Assembly: GCA_036435485.1 (NCBI GenBank) | Contig: CM071595.1 | Span: 1,116,001-1,180,000, forward strand | DNA: 64,000 bases | Source of the DNA: Saposhnikovia divaricata | Lineage: Eukaryota; Streptophyta; Magnoliopsida; Apiales; Apiaceae | Reading direction: 5' to 3' | Made by a program: the position numbers and the translations under genes | Part shown: piece after piece, positions 13,182-28,052 of the stretch | Numbering within the stretch: the stretch's first letter is position 1 | How the letters are laid out: every line of letters begins with the position of its first letter | The notes under the pieces: model-generated | What the model was told of the DNA's origin: nothing | Databases searched by the model: none | The model's input: only the letters and a program-made list of their open reading frames with translations

Positions 13182-16100
13182 TTTTAACAATATCCCGTGT
13201 ACTAACCCCTTTGAGGATTATCCAAAAACCGAGTTTTGACTATATCAGCTCCGATTCAGGTCTGAATTGCGTCAAATAAAATTTCGTTGAATTCCAATAA
13301 CCCATATGAACAAAATATTTAAAAATATCCACAAAATGGTCCGACCCGATTTTTAACAATATCCCGTGTACTAACCCCTTTGAGGATTATCCAAAAACCG
13401 AGTTTTGACTATATCAGCTCCGATTCAGGTCTGAATTGCGTCAAATAAAATTTCGTTGAATTCCAATAACCCATAGGAACAAAATATGTAAAAATATCCT
13501 TCAAATGGTCCGACTCGATTTTTAACAATATCTCGTGTACTAACCACTTTGGGGATTATCCGAAAACCGAGTTTCGTTCATATCAGCTCCGATTCAGGTC
13601 TGAATTTCGTCAAATAAAATTTCGTTGAATTCCAATAACCCATAGGAACAAAATATTTAAAAATATCAACAAAATGGTCCGACCAGATTTTTAACAATAT
13701 CCCGTGTACTAACCCCTTTGAGGATTATCCAAAAACCGAGTTTTGACTATATCAGCTCCGATTCAGGTCTGAATTGCGTCAAATAAAATTTCGTTGAATT
13801 CCAATAACCCATAGGAACAAAATAATTAAAAATATCCACAAAATGGTCCGACCCGATTTTTAACAATATCCCGTGTACTAACCCCTTTGAGAATTTTCCG
13901 AAAACCGAGTTTCGATCATATCAGCTCCGATTCCGGTCCGAACTGCGTCAAATAAAATTTTGTTGAATTCCAATAACCCATAGGAACAAAATATGTAAAA
14001 ATATCCACAAAATGGACCGACTCGATTTTTAACAATATCCCGTGTACTAACCCCTTTGAGGATTATCCAAAAACCGAGTTTTGACTATATTAGCTCCGAT
14101 ACAGGTCTGAATTGTGTCAAACAAAATTTCGTTGAATTCCAATAACCCATAGGAACAAAATATTTAAAAATATCAACAAAATGGTCCGACCCGATTTTTA
14201 ACAATATCCCGTGTACTAACCCCTTTGAGGATTACCCAAAAACCGAGTTTTGACTATATCAGCTCCGATTCAGGTCTGAATTGCGTCAAATAAAATTTCG
14301 TTGAATTCCAATAACCCATAGGAACAAAATATGTAAAAATATCCTTCAAATGGTCCGACTCGATTTTTAACAATATCTCGTGTACTAACCACTTTGAGGA
14401 TTATCCGAAAACCGAGTTTCGTTCATATCAGCTCCGATTCAGGTCTGAATTGCGTCAAATAAAATTTCGTTGAATTCCAATAACCCATAGGAACAAAATA
14501 ATTAAAAATATCCACAAAATGGTCCGACCCGATTTTTAACAATATCCCGTGTACTAACCCCTTTGAGAATTTTCCGAAAACCGAGTTTCGATCATATCAG
14601 CTCCGATTCCGGTCCGAACTGCGTCAAATAAAATTTTGTTGAATTCCAATAACCCATAGGAACAAAATATGTAAAAATATCCACAAAATGGTCCGACTCG
14701 ATTTTTAACAATATCCCGTGTACTAACCCCTTTGAGGATTATCCAAAAACCGAGTTTTGACTATATCAGCTCCGATTCAGGTCTGAATTGCGTCAAATAA
14801 AATTTCGTTGAATTCCAATAACCCATAGGAACAAAATATGTAAAAATATCCTTCAAATGGTCCGACTCGATTTTTAACAATATCTCGTGTACTAACCACT
14901 TTGAGGATTATCCGAAAACCGAGTTTCGTTCATATCAGCTCCGATTCAGGTCTGAATTGCGTCAAATAAAATTTCGTTGAATTCCAATAACCCATATGAA
15001 CAAAATATTTAAAAATATCCACAAAATGGTCCGACCCGATTTTTAACAATATCCCGTGTACTAACCCCTTTGAGGATTATCCAAAAACCGAGTTTTGACT
15101 ATATCAGCTCCGATTCAGGTCTGAATTGCGTCAAATAAAATTTCGTTGAATTCCAATAACCCATAGGAACAAAATATGTAAAAATATCCTTCAAATGGTC
15201 CGACTCGATTTTTAACAATATCTCGTGTACTAACCACTTTGGGGATTATCCGAAAACCGAGTTTCGTTCATATCAGCTCCGATTCAGGTCTGAATTGCGT
15301 CAAATAAAATTTCGTTGAATTCCAATAACCCATAGGAACAAAATATTTAAAAATATCAACAAAATGGTCCGACCCGATTTTTAACAATATCCCGTGTACT
15401 AACCCCTTTGAGGATTATCCAAAAACCGAGTTTTGACTATATCAGCTCCGATTCAGGTCTGAATTGCGTCAAATAAAATTTCGTTGAATTCCAATAACCC
15501 ATATGAACAAAATATTTAAAAATATCCACAAAATGGTCCGACCCGATTTTTAACAATATCCCGTGTACTAACCCCTTTGAGGATTATCCAAAAACCGAGT
15601 TTTGACTATATCAGCTCCGATTCAGGTCTGAATTGCGTCAAATAAAATTTCGTTGAATTCCAATAACCCATAGGAACAAAATATGTAAAAATATCCTTCA
15701 AATGGTCCGACTCGATTTTTAACAATATCTCGTGTACTAACCACTTTGGGGATTATCCGAAAACCGAGTTTCGTTCATATCAGCTCCGATTCAGGTCTGA
15801 ATTTCGTCAAATAAAATTTCGTTGAATTCCAATAACCCATAGGAACAAAATATTTAAAAATATCAACAAAATGGTCCGACCAGATTTTTAACAATATCCC
15901 GTGTACTAACCCCTTTGAGGATTATCCAAAAACCGAGTTTTGACTATATCAGCTCCGATTCAGGTCTGAATTGCGTCAAATAAAATTTCGTTGAATTCCA
16001 ATAACCCATAGGAACAAAATAATTAAAAATATCCACAAAATGGTCCGACCCGATTTTTAACAATATCCCGTGTACTAACCCCTTTGAGAATTTTCCGAAA

Positions 16101-16899
16101 ACCGAGTTTCGATCATATCAGCTCCGATTCCGGTCCGAACTGCGTCAAATAAAATTTTGTTGAATTCCAATAACCCATAGGAACAAAATATGTAAAAATA
16201 TCCACAAAATGGACCGACTCGATTTTTAACAATATCCCGTGTACTAACCCCTTTGAGGATTATCCAAAAACCGAGTTTTGACTATATTAGCTCCGATACA
16301 GGTCTGAATTGTGTCAAACAAAATTTCGTTGAATTCCAATAACCCATAGGAACAAAATATTTAAAAATATCAACAAAATGGTCCGACCCGATTTTTAACA
16401 ATATCCCGTGTACTAACCCCTTTGAGGATTATCCAAAAACCGAGTTTTGACTATATCAGCTCCGATTCAGGTCTGAATTGCGTCAAATAAAATTTCGTTG
16501 AATTCCAATAACCCATAGGAACAAAATATGTAAAAATATCCTTCAAATGGTCCGACTCGATTTTTAACAATATCTCGTGTACTAACCACTTTGAGGATTA
16601 TCCGAAAACCGAGTTTCGTTCATATCAGCTCCGATTCAGGTCTGAATTGCGTCAAATAAAATTTCGTTGAATTCCAATAACCCATAGGAACAAAATAATT
16701 AAAAATATCCACAAAATGGTCCGACCCGATTTTTAACAATATCCCGTGTACTAACCCCTTTGAGAATTTTCCGAAAACCGAGTTTCGATCATATCAGCTC
16801 CGATTCCGGTCCGAACTGCGTCAAATAAAATTTTGTTGAATTCCAATAACCCATAGGAACAAAATATGTAAAAATATCCACAAAATGGTCCGACTCGAT
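12506..16899 (+). repeat. Tandem duplication of a 13-monomer block (2 x 2197 bp)
   Basis: Copies 12506-14702 and 14703-16899 are near identical. Shared private marks all lie exactly 2197 bp apart: GACCAGAT (13685 and 15882), TGGACCGAC (14016 and 16213), GTCAAACAAA (14122 and 16319) and AATTTCGTC. I noticed two differences: AATTTCAATAA near 12785 and GATTACCC near 14233, both in the left copy. The first four monomers overlap the right copy of the 14-monomer duplication, so the two events are nested. Confidence 0.88.
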
Positions 16900-18420
16900 T
16901 TTTAACAATATCCCGTGTACTAACCCCTTTGAGGATTATCCAAAAACCGAGTTTTGACTATATTAGCTCCGATACAGGTCTGAATTGTGTCAAATAAAAT
17001 TTCGTTGAATTCCAATAACCCATAGGAACAAAATATTTAAAAATATCAACAAAGTGGTCCGACCCGATTTTTAACAATATCCCGTGTACTAACCCCTTTG
17101 AGGATTATCCAAAAACCGAGTTTTGACTATATCAGCTCCGATTCAGGTCTGAATTGCGTCAAATAAAATTTCGTTGAATTCCAATAACCCATAGGAACAA
17201 AATATGTAAAAATATCCTTCAAATGGTCCGACTCGATTTTTAACAATATCTCGTGTACTAACCACTTTGAGGATTATCCGAAAACCGAGTTTCGTTCATA
17301 TCAGCTCCGATTCAGGTCTGAATTGCGTCAAATAAAATTTCGTTGAATTCCAATAACCCATATGAACAAAATATTTAAAAATATCCACAAAATGGTCCGA
17401 CCCGATTTTTAACAATATCCCGTGTACTAACCCCTTTGAGAATTTTCCGAAAACCGAGTTTCGATCATATCAGCTCCGATTCCGGTCCGAACTGCGTCAA
17501 ATAAAATTTTGTTGAATTCCAATAACCCATAGGAACAAAATATGTAAAAATATCCACAAAATGGTCCGACTCGATTTTTAACAATATCCCGTGTACTAAC
17601 CCCTTTGAGGATTATCCAAAAACCGAGTTTTGACTATATTAGCTCCGATACAGGTCTGAATTGTGTCAAATAAAATTTCGTTGAATTCCAATAACCCATA
17701 GGAACAAAATATTTAAAAATATCAACAAAATGGTCCGACCCGATTTTTAACAATATCCCGTGTACTAACCCCTTTGAGGATTATCCAAAAACCGAGTTTT
17801 GACTATATCAGCTCCGATTCAGGTCTGAATTGCGTCAAATAAAATTTCGTTGAATTCCAATAACCCATAGGAACAAAATATGTAAAAATATCCTTCAAAT
17901 GGTCCGACTCGATTTTTAACAATATCTCGTGTACTAACCACTTTGAGGATTATCCGAAAACCGAGTTTCGTTCATATCAGCTCCGATTCAGGTCTGAATT
18001 GCGTCAAATAAAATTTCGTTGAATTCCAATAACCCATATGAACAAAATATTTAAAAATATCCACAAAATGGTCCGACCCGATTTTTAACAATATCCCGTG
18101 TACTAACCCCTTTGAGGATTATCCAAAAACCGAGTTTTGACTATATCAGCTCCGATTCAGGTCTGAATTGCGTCAAATAAAATTTCGTTGAATTCCAATA
18201 ACCCATAGGAACAAAATATGTAAAAATATCCTTCAAATGGTCCGACTCGATTTTTAACAATATCTCGTGTACTAACCACTTTGGGGATTATCCGAAAACC
18301 GAGTTTCGTTCATATCAGCTCCGATTCAGGTCTGAATTGCGTCAAATAAAATTTCGTTGAATTCCAATAACCCATATGAACAAAATATTTAAAAATATCC
18401 ACAAAATGGTCCGACCCGAT

Positions 18421-18588
18421 TTTTAACAATATCCCGTGTACTAACCCTTTGAGAATTTTCCGAAAACCGAGTTTCGATCATATCAGCTCCGATTCCGGTC
18501 CGAACTGCGTCAAATAAAATTTTGTTGAATTCCAATAACCCATAGGAACAAAATATTTAAAAATATCCACAAAATGGTCCGACTCGAT
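18421..18588 (+). repeat. 168-bp type D monomer, right copy
   Basis: This has the same 1-bp loss (ACTAACCCTTTGAG) and the same TATTTAAAA tail as the D at 7944-8111. It too follows C (GGGGATT, CATATGAAC) and precedes A with CCCGCGTAC. Two CCCGCGTAC A monomers follow directly (18589 and 18758), an A-A junction that departs from the tetramer order. Confidence 0.85.
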
Positions 18589-18926
18589 TTTTAACAATAT
18601 CCCGCGTACTAACCCCTTTGAGGATTATCCAAAAACCGAGTTTTGACTATATAAGCTCCGATACAGGTCTGAATTGTGTCAAATAAAATTTCGTTGAATT
18701 CCAATAACCCATAGGAACAAATTATTTAAAAATATCCACAAAATGGTCCGACTCGATTTTTAACAATATCCCGCGTACTAACCCCTTTGAGGATTATCCA
18801 AAAACCGAGTTTTGACTATATAAGCTCCGATACAGGTCTGAATTGTGTCAAATAAAATTTCGTTGAATTCCAATAACCCATAGGAACAAATTATTTAAAA
18901 ATATCAACAAAATGGTCCGACCCGAT

Positions 18927-21900
18927 TTTTAACAATATCCCGTGTACTAACCCCTTTGAGGATTATCCAAAAACCGAGTTTTGACTATATCATCTCCGAT
19001 TCAGGTCTGAATTGCGTCAAATAAAATTTCGTTGAATTCCAATAACCCATATGAACAAAATATTTAAAAATATCCACAAAATGGTCCGACCTGATTTTTA
19101 ACAATATCCCGTGTACTAACCCCTTTGAGAATTTTCCGAAAACCGAGTTTCGATCATATCAGCTCCGATTCCGGTCCGAACTGCGTCAAATAAAATTTTG
19201 TTGAATTCCAATAACCCATAGGAACAAAATATGTAAAAATATCCACAAAATGGTCCGACTCGATTTTTAACAATATCCCGTGTACTAACCCCTTTGAGGA
19301 TTATCCAAAAACCGAGTTTTGACTATATAAGCTCCGATACAGGTCTGAATTGTGTCAAATAAAATTTCGTTGAATTCCAATAACCCATAGGAACAAAATA
19401 TTTAAAAATATCAACAAAATGGTCCGACCCGATTTTTAACAATATCCCGTGTACTAACCCCTTTGAGGATTATCCAAAAACCGAGTTTTGACTATATCAG
19501 CTCCGATTCAGGTCTGAATTGCGTCAAATAAAATTTCGTTGAATTCCAATAACACATGGGAACAAAATATGTAAAAATATCCTTAAAATGGTCCGACTCG
19601 ATTTTTAACAATATCCCGTGTACTAACCACTTTGAGGATTATCCGAAAACCGAGTTTCGTTCATATCAGCTCCGATTCAGGTCTGAATTGCGTCAAATAA
19701 AATTTCGTTGAATTCCAATAACCCATAGGAACAAAATATTTAAAAATATCCACAAAATGGTCCGACCCGATTTTTAACAATATCCCGTGTACTAACCCAT
19801 TTGAGAATTTTCCGAAAACCAAGTTTCGATCATATCAGCTCCGATTCTGGTCTGAATTGCGTCAAATAAAATTTCGTTTAATTCCAATAACCCATAGGAA
19901 CAAAATATGTAAAAATATCCACAAAATGGTCCGACTCGATTTTTAACAATATCCCGTGTACTAACCCCTTTGAGGATTATCCAAAAACCGAGTTTTGACT
20001 ATATAAGCTCCGATACAGGTCTGAATTGTGTCAAATAAAATTTCGTTGAATTCCAATAACCCATAGGAACAAAATATTTAAAAATATCAACAAAATGGTC
20101 CGACCCGATTTTTAACAATATCCCGTGTACTAACCCCTTTGAGGATTATCCAAAAACCGAGTTTTGACTATATCAGCTCCGATTCAGGTCCGAATTGCGT
20201 CAAATAAAATTTTGTTGAATTCCAATAACCCATAGGAACAAAATATGTAAAAATATCCTTAAAATGGTCCGACTCGATTTTTAACAATATCCCGTGTACT
20301 AACCACTTTTAGGATTATCCGAAAATCGAGTTTCGTTCATATCAGCTCCGATTCAGGTCTGAATTGCGTCAAATAAAATTTCGTTGAATTCCAATAACCC
20401 ATATGAACAAAATATTTAAAAATATCCACAAAATGGTCCGACCCGATTTTTAACAATATCCCGTGTACTAACCCCTTTGAGAATTTTCCGAAAACCGAGT
20501 TTCGATCATATCAGCTCCGATTCCGGTCCGAACTGCGTCAAATAAAATTTTGTTGAATTCCAATAACCCATAGGAACAAAATATGTAAAAATATCCACAA
20601 AATGGTCCGACTCGATTTTTAACAATATCCCGTGTACTAACCCCTTTGAGGATTATCCAAAAACCGAGTTTTGACTATATAAGCTCCGATACAGGTCTGA
20701 ATTGTGTCAAATAAAATTTCGTTGAATTCCAATAACCCATAGGAACAAAATATTTAAAAATATCAACAAAATGGTCCGACCCGATTTTTAACAATATCCC
20801 GTGTACTAACCCCTTTGAGGATTATCCAAAAACCGAGTTTTGACTATATCAGCTCCGATTCAGGTCTGAATTGCGTCAAATAAAATTTCGTTGAATTCCA
20901 ATAACACATGGGAACAAAATATGTAAAAATATCCTTAAAATGGTCCGACTTGATTTTTAACAATATCCCGTGTACTAACCACTTTGAGGATTATCCGAAA
21001 ACCGAGTTTCTTTCATATCAGCTCCGATTCAGGTCTGAATTGCGTCAAATAAAATTTCGTTGAATTCCAATAACCCATAGGAACAAAATATTTAAAAATA
21101 TCCACAAAATGGTCCGACCCGATTTTTAACAATATCCCGTGTACTAACCCATTTGAGAATTTTCCGAAAACCAAGTTTCGATCATATCAGCTCCGATTCT
21201 GGTCTGAATTGCGTCAAATAAAATTTCGTTTAATTCCAATAACCCATAGGAACAAAATATGTAAAAATATCCACAAAATGGTCCGACTCGATTTTTAACA
21301 ATATCCCGTGTACTAACCCCTTTGAGGATTATCCAAAAACCGAGTTTTGACTATATAAGCTCCGATACAGGCCTGAATTGTGTCAAATAAAATTTCGTTG
21401 AATTCCAATAACCCATAGGAACAAAATATTTAAAAATATCAACAAAATGGTCCGACCCGATTTTTAACAATATCCCGTGTACTAACCCCTTTGAGGATTA
21501 TCCAAAAACCGAGTTTTGACTATATCAGCTCCGATTCAGGTCTGAATTGCGTCAAATAAAATTTCGTTGAATTCCAATAACACATGGGAACAAAATATGT
21601 AAAAATATCCTTAAAATGGTCCAACTCGATTTTTAACAATATCCCGTGTACTAACCACTTTGAGCATTATCCGAAAATCGAGTTTCGTTCATATCAGCTC
21701 CGATTCAGGTCTGAATTGCGTCAAATAAAATTTCGTTGAATTCCAATAACCCATAGGAACAAAATAATTAAAAATATCCACAAAATGGTCCGACCCGATT
21801 TTTAACAATATCCCGTGTACTAACCCCTTTGAGAATTTTCCGAAAACCGAGTTTCGATCATATCAGCTCCGATTCCGGTCCGAACTGCGTCAAATAAAAT

Positions 21901-24900
21901 TTTGTTGAATTCCAATAACCCATAGGAACAAAATATGTAAAAATATCCACAAAATGGTCCGACTCGATTTTTAACAATATCCCGTGTACTAACCCCTTTG
22001 AGGATTATCCAAAAACCGAGTTTTGACTATATAAGCTCCGATACAGGTCTGAATTGTGTCAAATAAAATTTCGTTGAATTCCAATAACCCATAGGAACAA
22101 AATATTTAAAAATATCAACAAAATGGTCCGACCCGATTTTTAACAATATCCCGTGTACTAACCCCTTTGAGGATTATCCAAAAACCGAGTTTTGACTATA
22201 TCAGCTCCGATTCAGGTCTGAATTGCGTCAAATAAAATTTCGTTGAATTCCAATAACACATGGGAACAAAATATGTAAAAATATCCTTAAAATGGTCCAA
22301 CTCGATTTTTAACAATATCCCGTGTACTAACCACTTTGAGCATTATCCGAAAACCGAGTTTCGTTCATATCAGCTCCGATTCAGGTCTGAATTGCGTCAA
22401 ATAAAATTTCGTTGAATTCCAATAACCCATAGGAACAAAATAATTAAAAATATCCACAAAATGGTCCGACCCGATTTTTAACAATATCCCGTGTACTAAC
22501 CCCTTTGAGAATTTTCCGAAAACCGAGTTTCGATCATATCAGCTCCGATTCCGGTCCGAACTGCGTCAAATAAAATTTTTTTGAATTCTAATAACCCATA
22601 TGAACAAAATATGTAAAAATATCCACAAAATGGTCCGACTCTATTTTTAACAATATCCCGTGTACTAACCCCTTTGAGGATTATCCAAAAATCGAGTTTT
22701 GACTATATAAGCTCCGATACAGGTCTGAATTGTGTCAAATAAAATTTCGTTGAATTCCAATAACCCATAGGAACAAAATATGTAAAAATATCCACAAAAT
22801 GGTCCGACTCGATTTTTAACAATATCCCGTGTACTAACCCCTTTGAGGATTATCCAAAAACCGAGTTTTGACTATATAAGCTCCGATACAGGTCTGAATT
22901 GTGTCAAATAAAATTTCGTTGAATTCCAATAACCCATAGGAACAAAATATTTAAAAATATCAACAAAATGGTCCGACCCGATTTTTAACAATATCCCGTG
23001 TACTAACCCCTTTGAGGATTATCCAAAAACCGAGTTTTGACTATATCAGCTCCGATTCAGGTCTGAATTGCGTCAAATAAAATTTCGTTGAATTCCAATA
23101 ACCCATAGGAACAAAATATGTAAAAATATCCTTCAAATGGTCCGACTCGATTTTTAACAATATGTCGTGTACTAACCACTTTGAGGATTATCCGAAAACC
23201 GAGTTTCGTTCATATCAGCTCCGATTCAGGTCTGAATTGCGTCAAATAAAATTTCGTTGAATTCCAATAACCCATATGAACAAAATATTTAAAAATATCC
23301 ACAAAATGGTCCGACCCGATTTTTAACAATATCCCGTGTACTAACCCATTTGAGAATTTTCCGAAAACCGAGTTTCGATCATATCAGCTCCGATTCCGGT
23401 CCGAACTGCGTCAAATAAAATTTTTTTGAATTCTAATACCCCATATGAACAAAATATGTAAAAATATCCACAAAATGGTCCGACTCTATTTTTAACAATA
23501 TCCCGTGTACTAACCCCTTTGAGGATTTTCCAAAAATCGAGTTTTGACTATATAAGCTCCGATACAGGTCTGAATTGTGTCAAATAAAATTTCGTTGAAT
23601 TCCAATAACCCATAGGAACAAAATATTTAAAAATATCAACAAAATGGTCCGACCCAATTTTTAACAATATCCCGTGTACTAACCCCTTTGAGGATTATCC
23701 AAAAACCGAGTTTTGACTATATCAGCTCCGATTCAGGTCTGAATTGCGTCAAATAAAATTTCGTTGAATTCCAATAACCCATAGGAACAAAATATGTAAA
23801 AATATCCTTAAAATGGTCTGACTCGATTTTTAACAATATCCCGTGTACTAACCACTTTGAGGATTATCCGAAAACCGAGTTTCGTTCATATCAGCTCCGA
23901 TTCAGGTCTGAATTGCGTCAAATAAAATTTCGTTGAATACCAATAACCCATAGGAACAAAATATGTAAAAATATCCTTAAAATGGTCCGACTCGATTTTT
24001 AACAATATCCCGTGTACTAACCACTTTGAGGATTATCCGAAAACCGAGTTTCGTTCATATCAGCTCCGATTCAGGTCTGAATTGCGTCAAATAAAATTTC
24101 GTTGAATTCCAATAACCCATATGAACAAAATATTTAAAAATATCCACAAAATGGTCCGACCTGATTTTTAACAATATCCCGTGTACTAACCCCTTTGAGA
24201 ATTTTCCGAAAACCGAGTTTCGATCATATCAGCTCCGATTCCGGTCCGAACTGCGTCAAATAAAATTTTGTTGAATTCCAATAACCCATAGGAACAAAAT
24301 ATGTAAAAATATCCACAAAATGGTCCGACTCGATTTTTAACAATATCCCGTGTACTAACCCCTTTGAGGATTATCCAAAAACCGAGTTTTGACTATATAA
24401 GCTCCGATACAGGTCTGAATTGTGTCAAATAAAATTTCGTTGAATTCCAATAACCCATAGGAACAAAATATTTAAAAATATCAACAAAATGGTCCGACCC
24501 GATTTTTAACAATATCCCGTGTACTAACCCCTTTGAGGATTATCCAAAAACCGAGTTTTGACTATATCAGCTCCGATTCAGGTCTGAATTGCGTCAAATA
24601 AAATTTCGTTGAATTTCAATAACACATAGGAACAAAATATGTAAAAATATCCTTAAAATGGTCCGACTCGATTTTTAACAATATCCCGTGTACTAACCAC
24701 TTTGAGGATTATCCGAAAACCTAGTTTCGTTCATATCAGCTCCGATTCAGGTCTGAATTGCGTCAAATAAAATTTCGTTGAATTCCAATAACCCATAGGA
24801 ACAAAATATTTAAAAATATCCACAAAATGGTCCGACCCGATTTTTAACAATATCCCGTGTACTAACCCATTTGAGAATTTTCCGAAAACCAAGTTTCGAT

Positions 24901-27900
24901 CATATCAGCTCCGATTCCGGTCTGAATTGCGTCAAATAAAATTTCGTTTAATTCCAATAACCCATAGGAACAAAATATGTAAAAATATCCACAAAATGGT
25001 CCGACTCGATTTTTAACAATATCCCGTGTACTAACCCCTTTGAGGATTATCCAAAAACCGAGTTTTGACTATATAAGCTCCGATACAGGTCTGAATTGTG
25101 TCAAATAAAATTTCGTTGAATTCTAATAACCCATAGGAACAAAATATTTAAAAATATCAACAAAATGGTCCGACCCGATTTTTAACAATATCCCGTGTAC
25201 TAACCCCTTTGAGGATTATCCAAAAACCGAGTTTTGACTATATCAGCTCCGATTCAGGTCCGAATTGCGTCAAATAAAATTTCGTTGAATTCCAATAACC
25301 CATAGGAACAAAATATGTAAAAATATCCTTAAAATGGTCCGACTCGATTTTTAACAATATCCCGTGTACTAACCACTTTGAGGATTATCCGAAAACCGAG
25401 TTTCGTTCATATCAGCTCCGATTCAGGTCTGAATTGCGTCAAATAAAATTTCGTTGAATTCCAATAACCCATATGAACAAAATATTTAAAAATATCCACA
25501 AAATGGTCCAACCCGATTTTTAACAATATCCCGTGTACTAACCCCTTTGAGAATTTTTCGAAAACCGAGTTTCGATCATATCAGCTCCAATTTCGGTCCG
25601 AACTGCGTCAAATAAAATTTTGTTGAATTCCAATAACCCATAGGAACAAAATATGTAAAAATATCCACAAAATGGTCCGACTCGATTTTTAACAATATCC
25701 CGTGTACTAACCCCTTTGAGGATTATCCAAAAACCGAGTTTTGACTATATAAGCTCCGATACAGGTCTGAATTGTGTCAAATAAAATTTCGTTGAATTCC
25801 AATAACCCATAGGAACAAATTATTTAAAAATATCAACAAAATGGTCCGACCCGATTTTTAACAATATCCCGTGTACTAACCCCTTTGAGGATTATCCAAA
25901 AACCGAGTTTTGACTATATCAGCTCCGATTCAGGTCTGAATTGCGTCAAATAAAATTTCGTTGAATTCCAATAACCCATAGGAACAAAATATGTAAAAAT
26001 ATCCTTAAAATGGTCCGACTCGATTTTTAACAATATCCCGTGTACTAACCACTTTGAGCATTATCCGAAAACCGAGTTTCGTTCATTTCAGCTCCGATTC
26101 AGGTCTGAATTGCGTCAAATAAAATTTCGTTGAATTCCAATAACCCATAGGAACAAAATAATTAAAAATATCCACAAAATGGTCCGACCCGATTTTTAAC
26201 AATATCCCGTGTACTAACCCCTTTGAGAATTTTCCGAAAACCGAGTTTCGATCATATCAGCTCCGATTCCGGTCCGAACTGCGTCAAATAAAATTTTGTT
26301 GAATTCCAATAACCCATAGGAACAAAATATGTAAAAATATCCACAAAATGGTCCGACTCGATTTTTAACAATATCCCGTGTACTAACCCCTTTGAGGATT
26401 ATCCAAAAACCGAGTTTTGACTATATAAGCTCCGATACAGGTCTGAATTGTGTCAAATAAAATTTCGTTGAATTCCAATAACCCATAGGAACAAAATATT
26501 TAAAAATATCAACAAAATGGTCCGACCCGATTTTTAACAATATCCCGTGTACTAACCCCTTTGAGGATTATCCAAAAACCGAGTTTTGACTATATCAGCT
26601 CCGATTCAGGTCTGAATTGCGTCAAATAAAATTTCGTTGAATTCCAATAACACGTAGGAACAAAATATGTAAAAATATCCTTAAAATGGTCCGACTCGAT
26701 TTTTAACAATATCCCGTGTACTAACCACTTTGAGGATTATCCGAAAACCGAGTTTCGTTCATATCAGCTCCGATTCGGGTCTGAATTTCGTCAAATAAAA
26801 TTTCGTTGAATTCCAATAACCCATATGAACAAAATATTTAAAAATATCCACAAAATAGTCCGACCCGATTTTTAACAATATCCCGTGTACTAACCCCTTT
26901 GAGAATTTTCCGAAAACCGAGTTTCGATCATATCAGCTCCGATTCCGGTCCGAACTGCGTCAAATAAAATTTTGTTGAATTCCACTAACCCATAGGAACA
27001 AAATATGTAAAAATATCCACAAAATGGTCCGACTCGATTTTTAACAATATCCCGTGTACTAACCCCTTTGAGGATTATCCAAAAACCGAGTTTTGACTAT
27101 ATAAGCTCCGATACAGGTCTGAATTGTGTCAAATAAAATTTCGTTGAATTCCAATAACCCATAGGAACAAATTATTTAAAAATATCAACAAAATGGTCCG
27201 ACCCGATTTTTAACAATATCCCGTGTACTAACCCCTTTGAGGATTATCCAAAAACCGAGTTTTGACTATATCAGCTCGGATTCAGGTCTGAATTGCGTCA
27301 AATAAAATTTTGTTGAATTCCAATAACCCATAGGAACAAAATATGTAAAAATATCCCTAAAATGGTCCGACTCGATTTTTAACAATATCCCGTGTACTAA
27401 CCACTTTGAGGATTATCCGAAAACCGAGTTTCGTTCATATCAGCTCCGATTCAGGTCTGAATTGCGTCAAATAAAATTTCGTTGAATTCCAATAACCCAT
27501 ATGAACAAAATATTTAAAAATATCCACAAAATGGTCCGACCCGATTTTTAACAATATCCCGTGTACTAACCCCTTTGAGAATTTTCCGAAAACCGAGTTT
27601 CGATCATATCAGCTCCGATTCCGGTCCGAACTGCGTCAAATAAAATTTTGTGGAATTCCAATAACCCATAGGAACAAAATATGTAAAAATATCCACAAAA
27701 TGGTCCGACTCGATTTTTAACAATATCCCGTGTACTAACCCCTTTGAGGATTATCCAAAAACCGAGTTTTGACTATATAAGCTCCGATACAGGTCTGAAT
27801 TGTGTCAAATAAAATTTCGTTGAATTCCAATAACCCATAGGAACAAATTATTTAAAAATATCAACAAAATGGTCCGACCCGATTTTTAACAATATCCCGT

Positions 27901-28052
27901 GTACTAACCCCTTTGAGGATTATCCAAAAACCGAGTTTTGACTATATCAGCTCCGATTCAGGTCTGAATTGCGTCAAATAAAATTTCGTTGAATTCCAAT
28001 AACCCATAGGAACAAAATATGTAAAAATATCCTTAAAATGGTCCGACTCGAT
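18927..28052 (+). repeat. Mostly regular A-B-C-D tetramer domain
   Basis: After the irregular left part, the order A-B-C-D holds for most of this stretch. Exceptions are a B-head/C-tail hybrid at 18927, two successive A monomers at 22645 and 22814, and two successive C monomers near 23.8-24.2 kb. D monomers at 22476 and about 23321 share an unusual TTTTTTTGAATTCTAATA motif; the second also reads TACCCC. The GAGCATT subtype of C first appears here (21664 and 22340). Confidence 0.75.

Noticed and set aside
7944..18588. A retroelement or other insertion causing the irregular order in the left part.
   Set aside because: Every base stays in 169-bp register and matches one of the monomer types. 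Hybrid monomers and duplications explain the order without foreign DNA.
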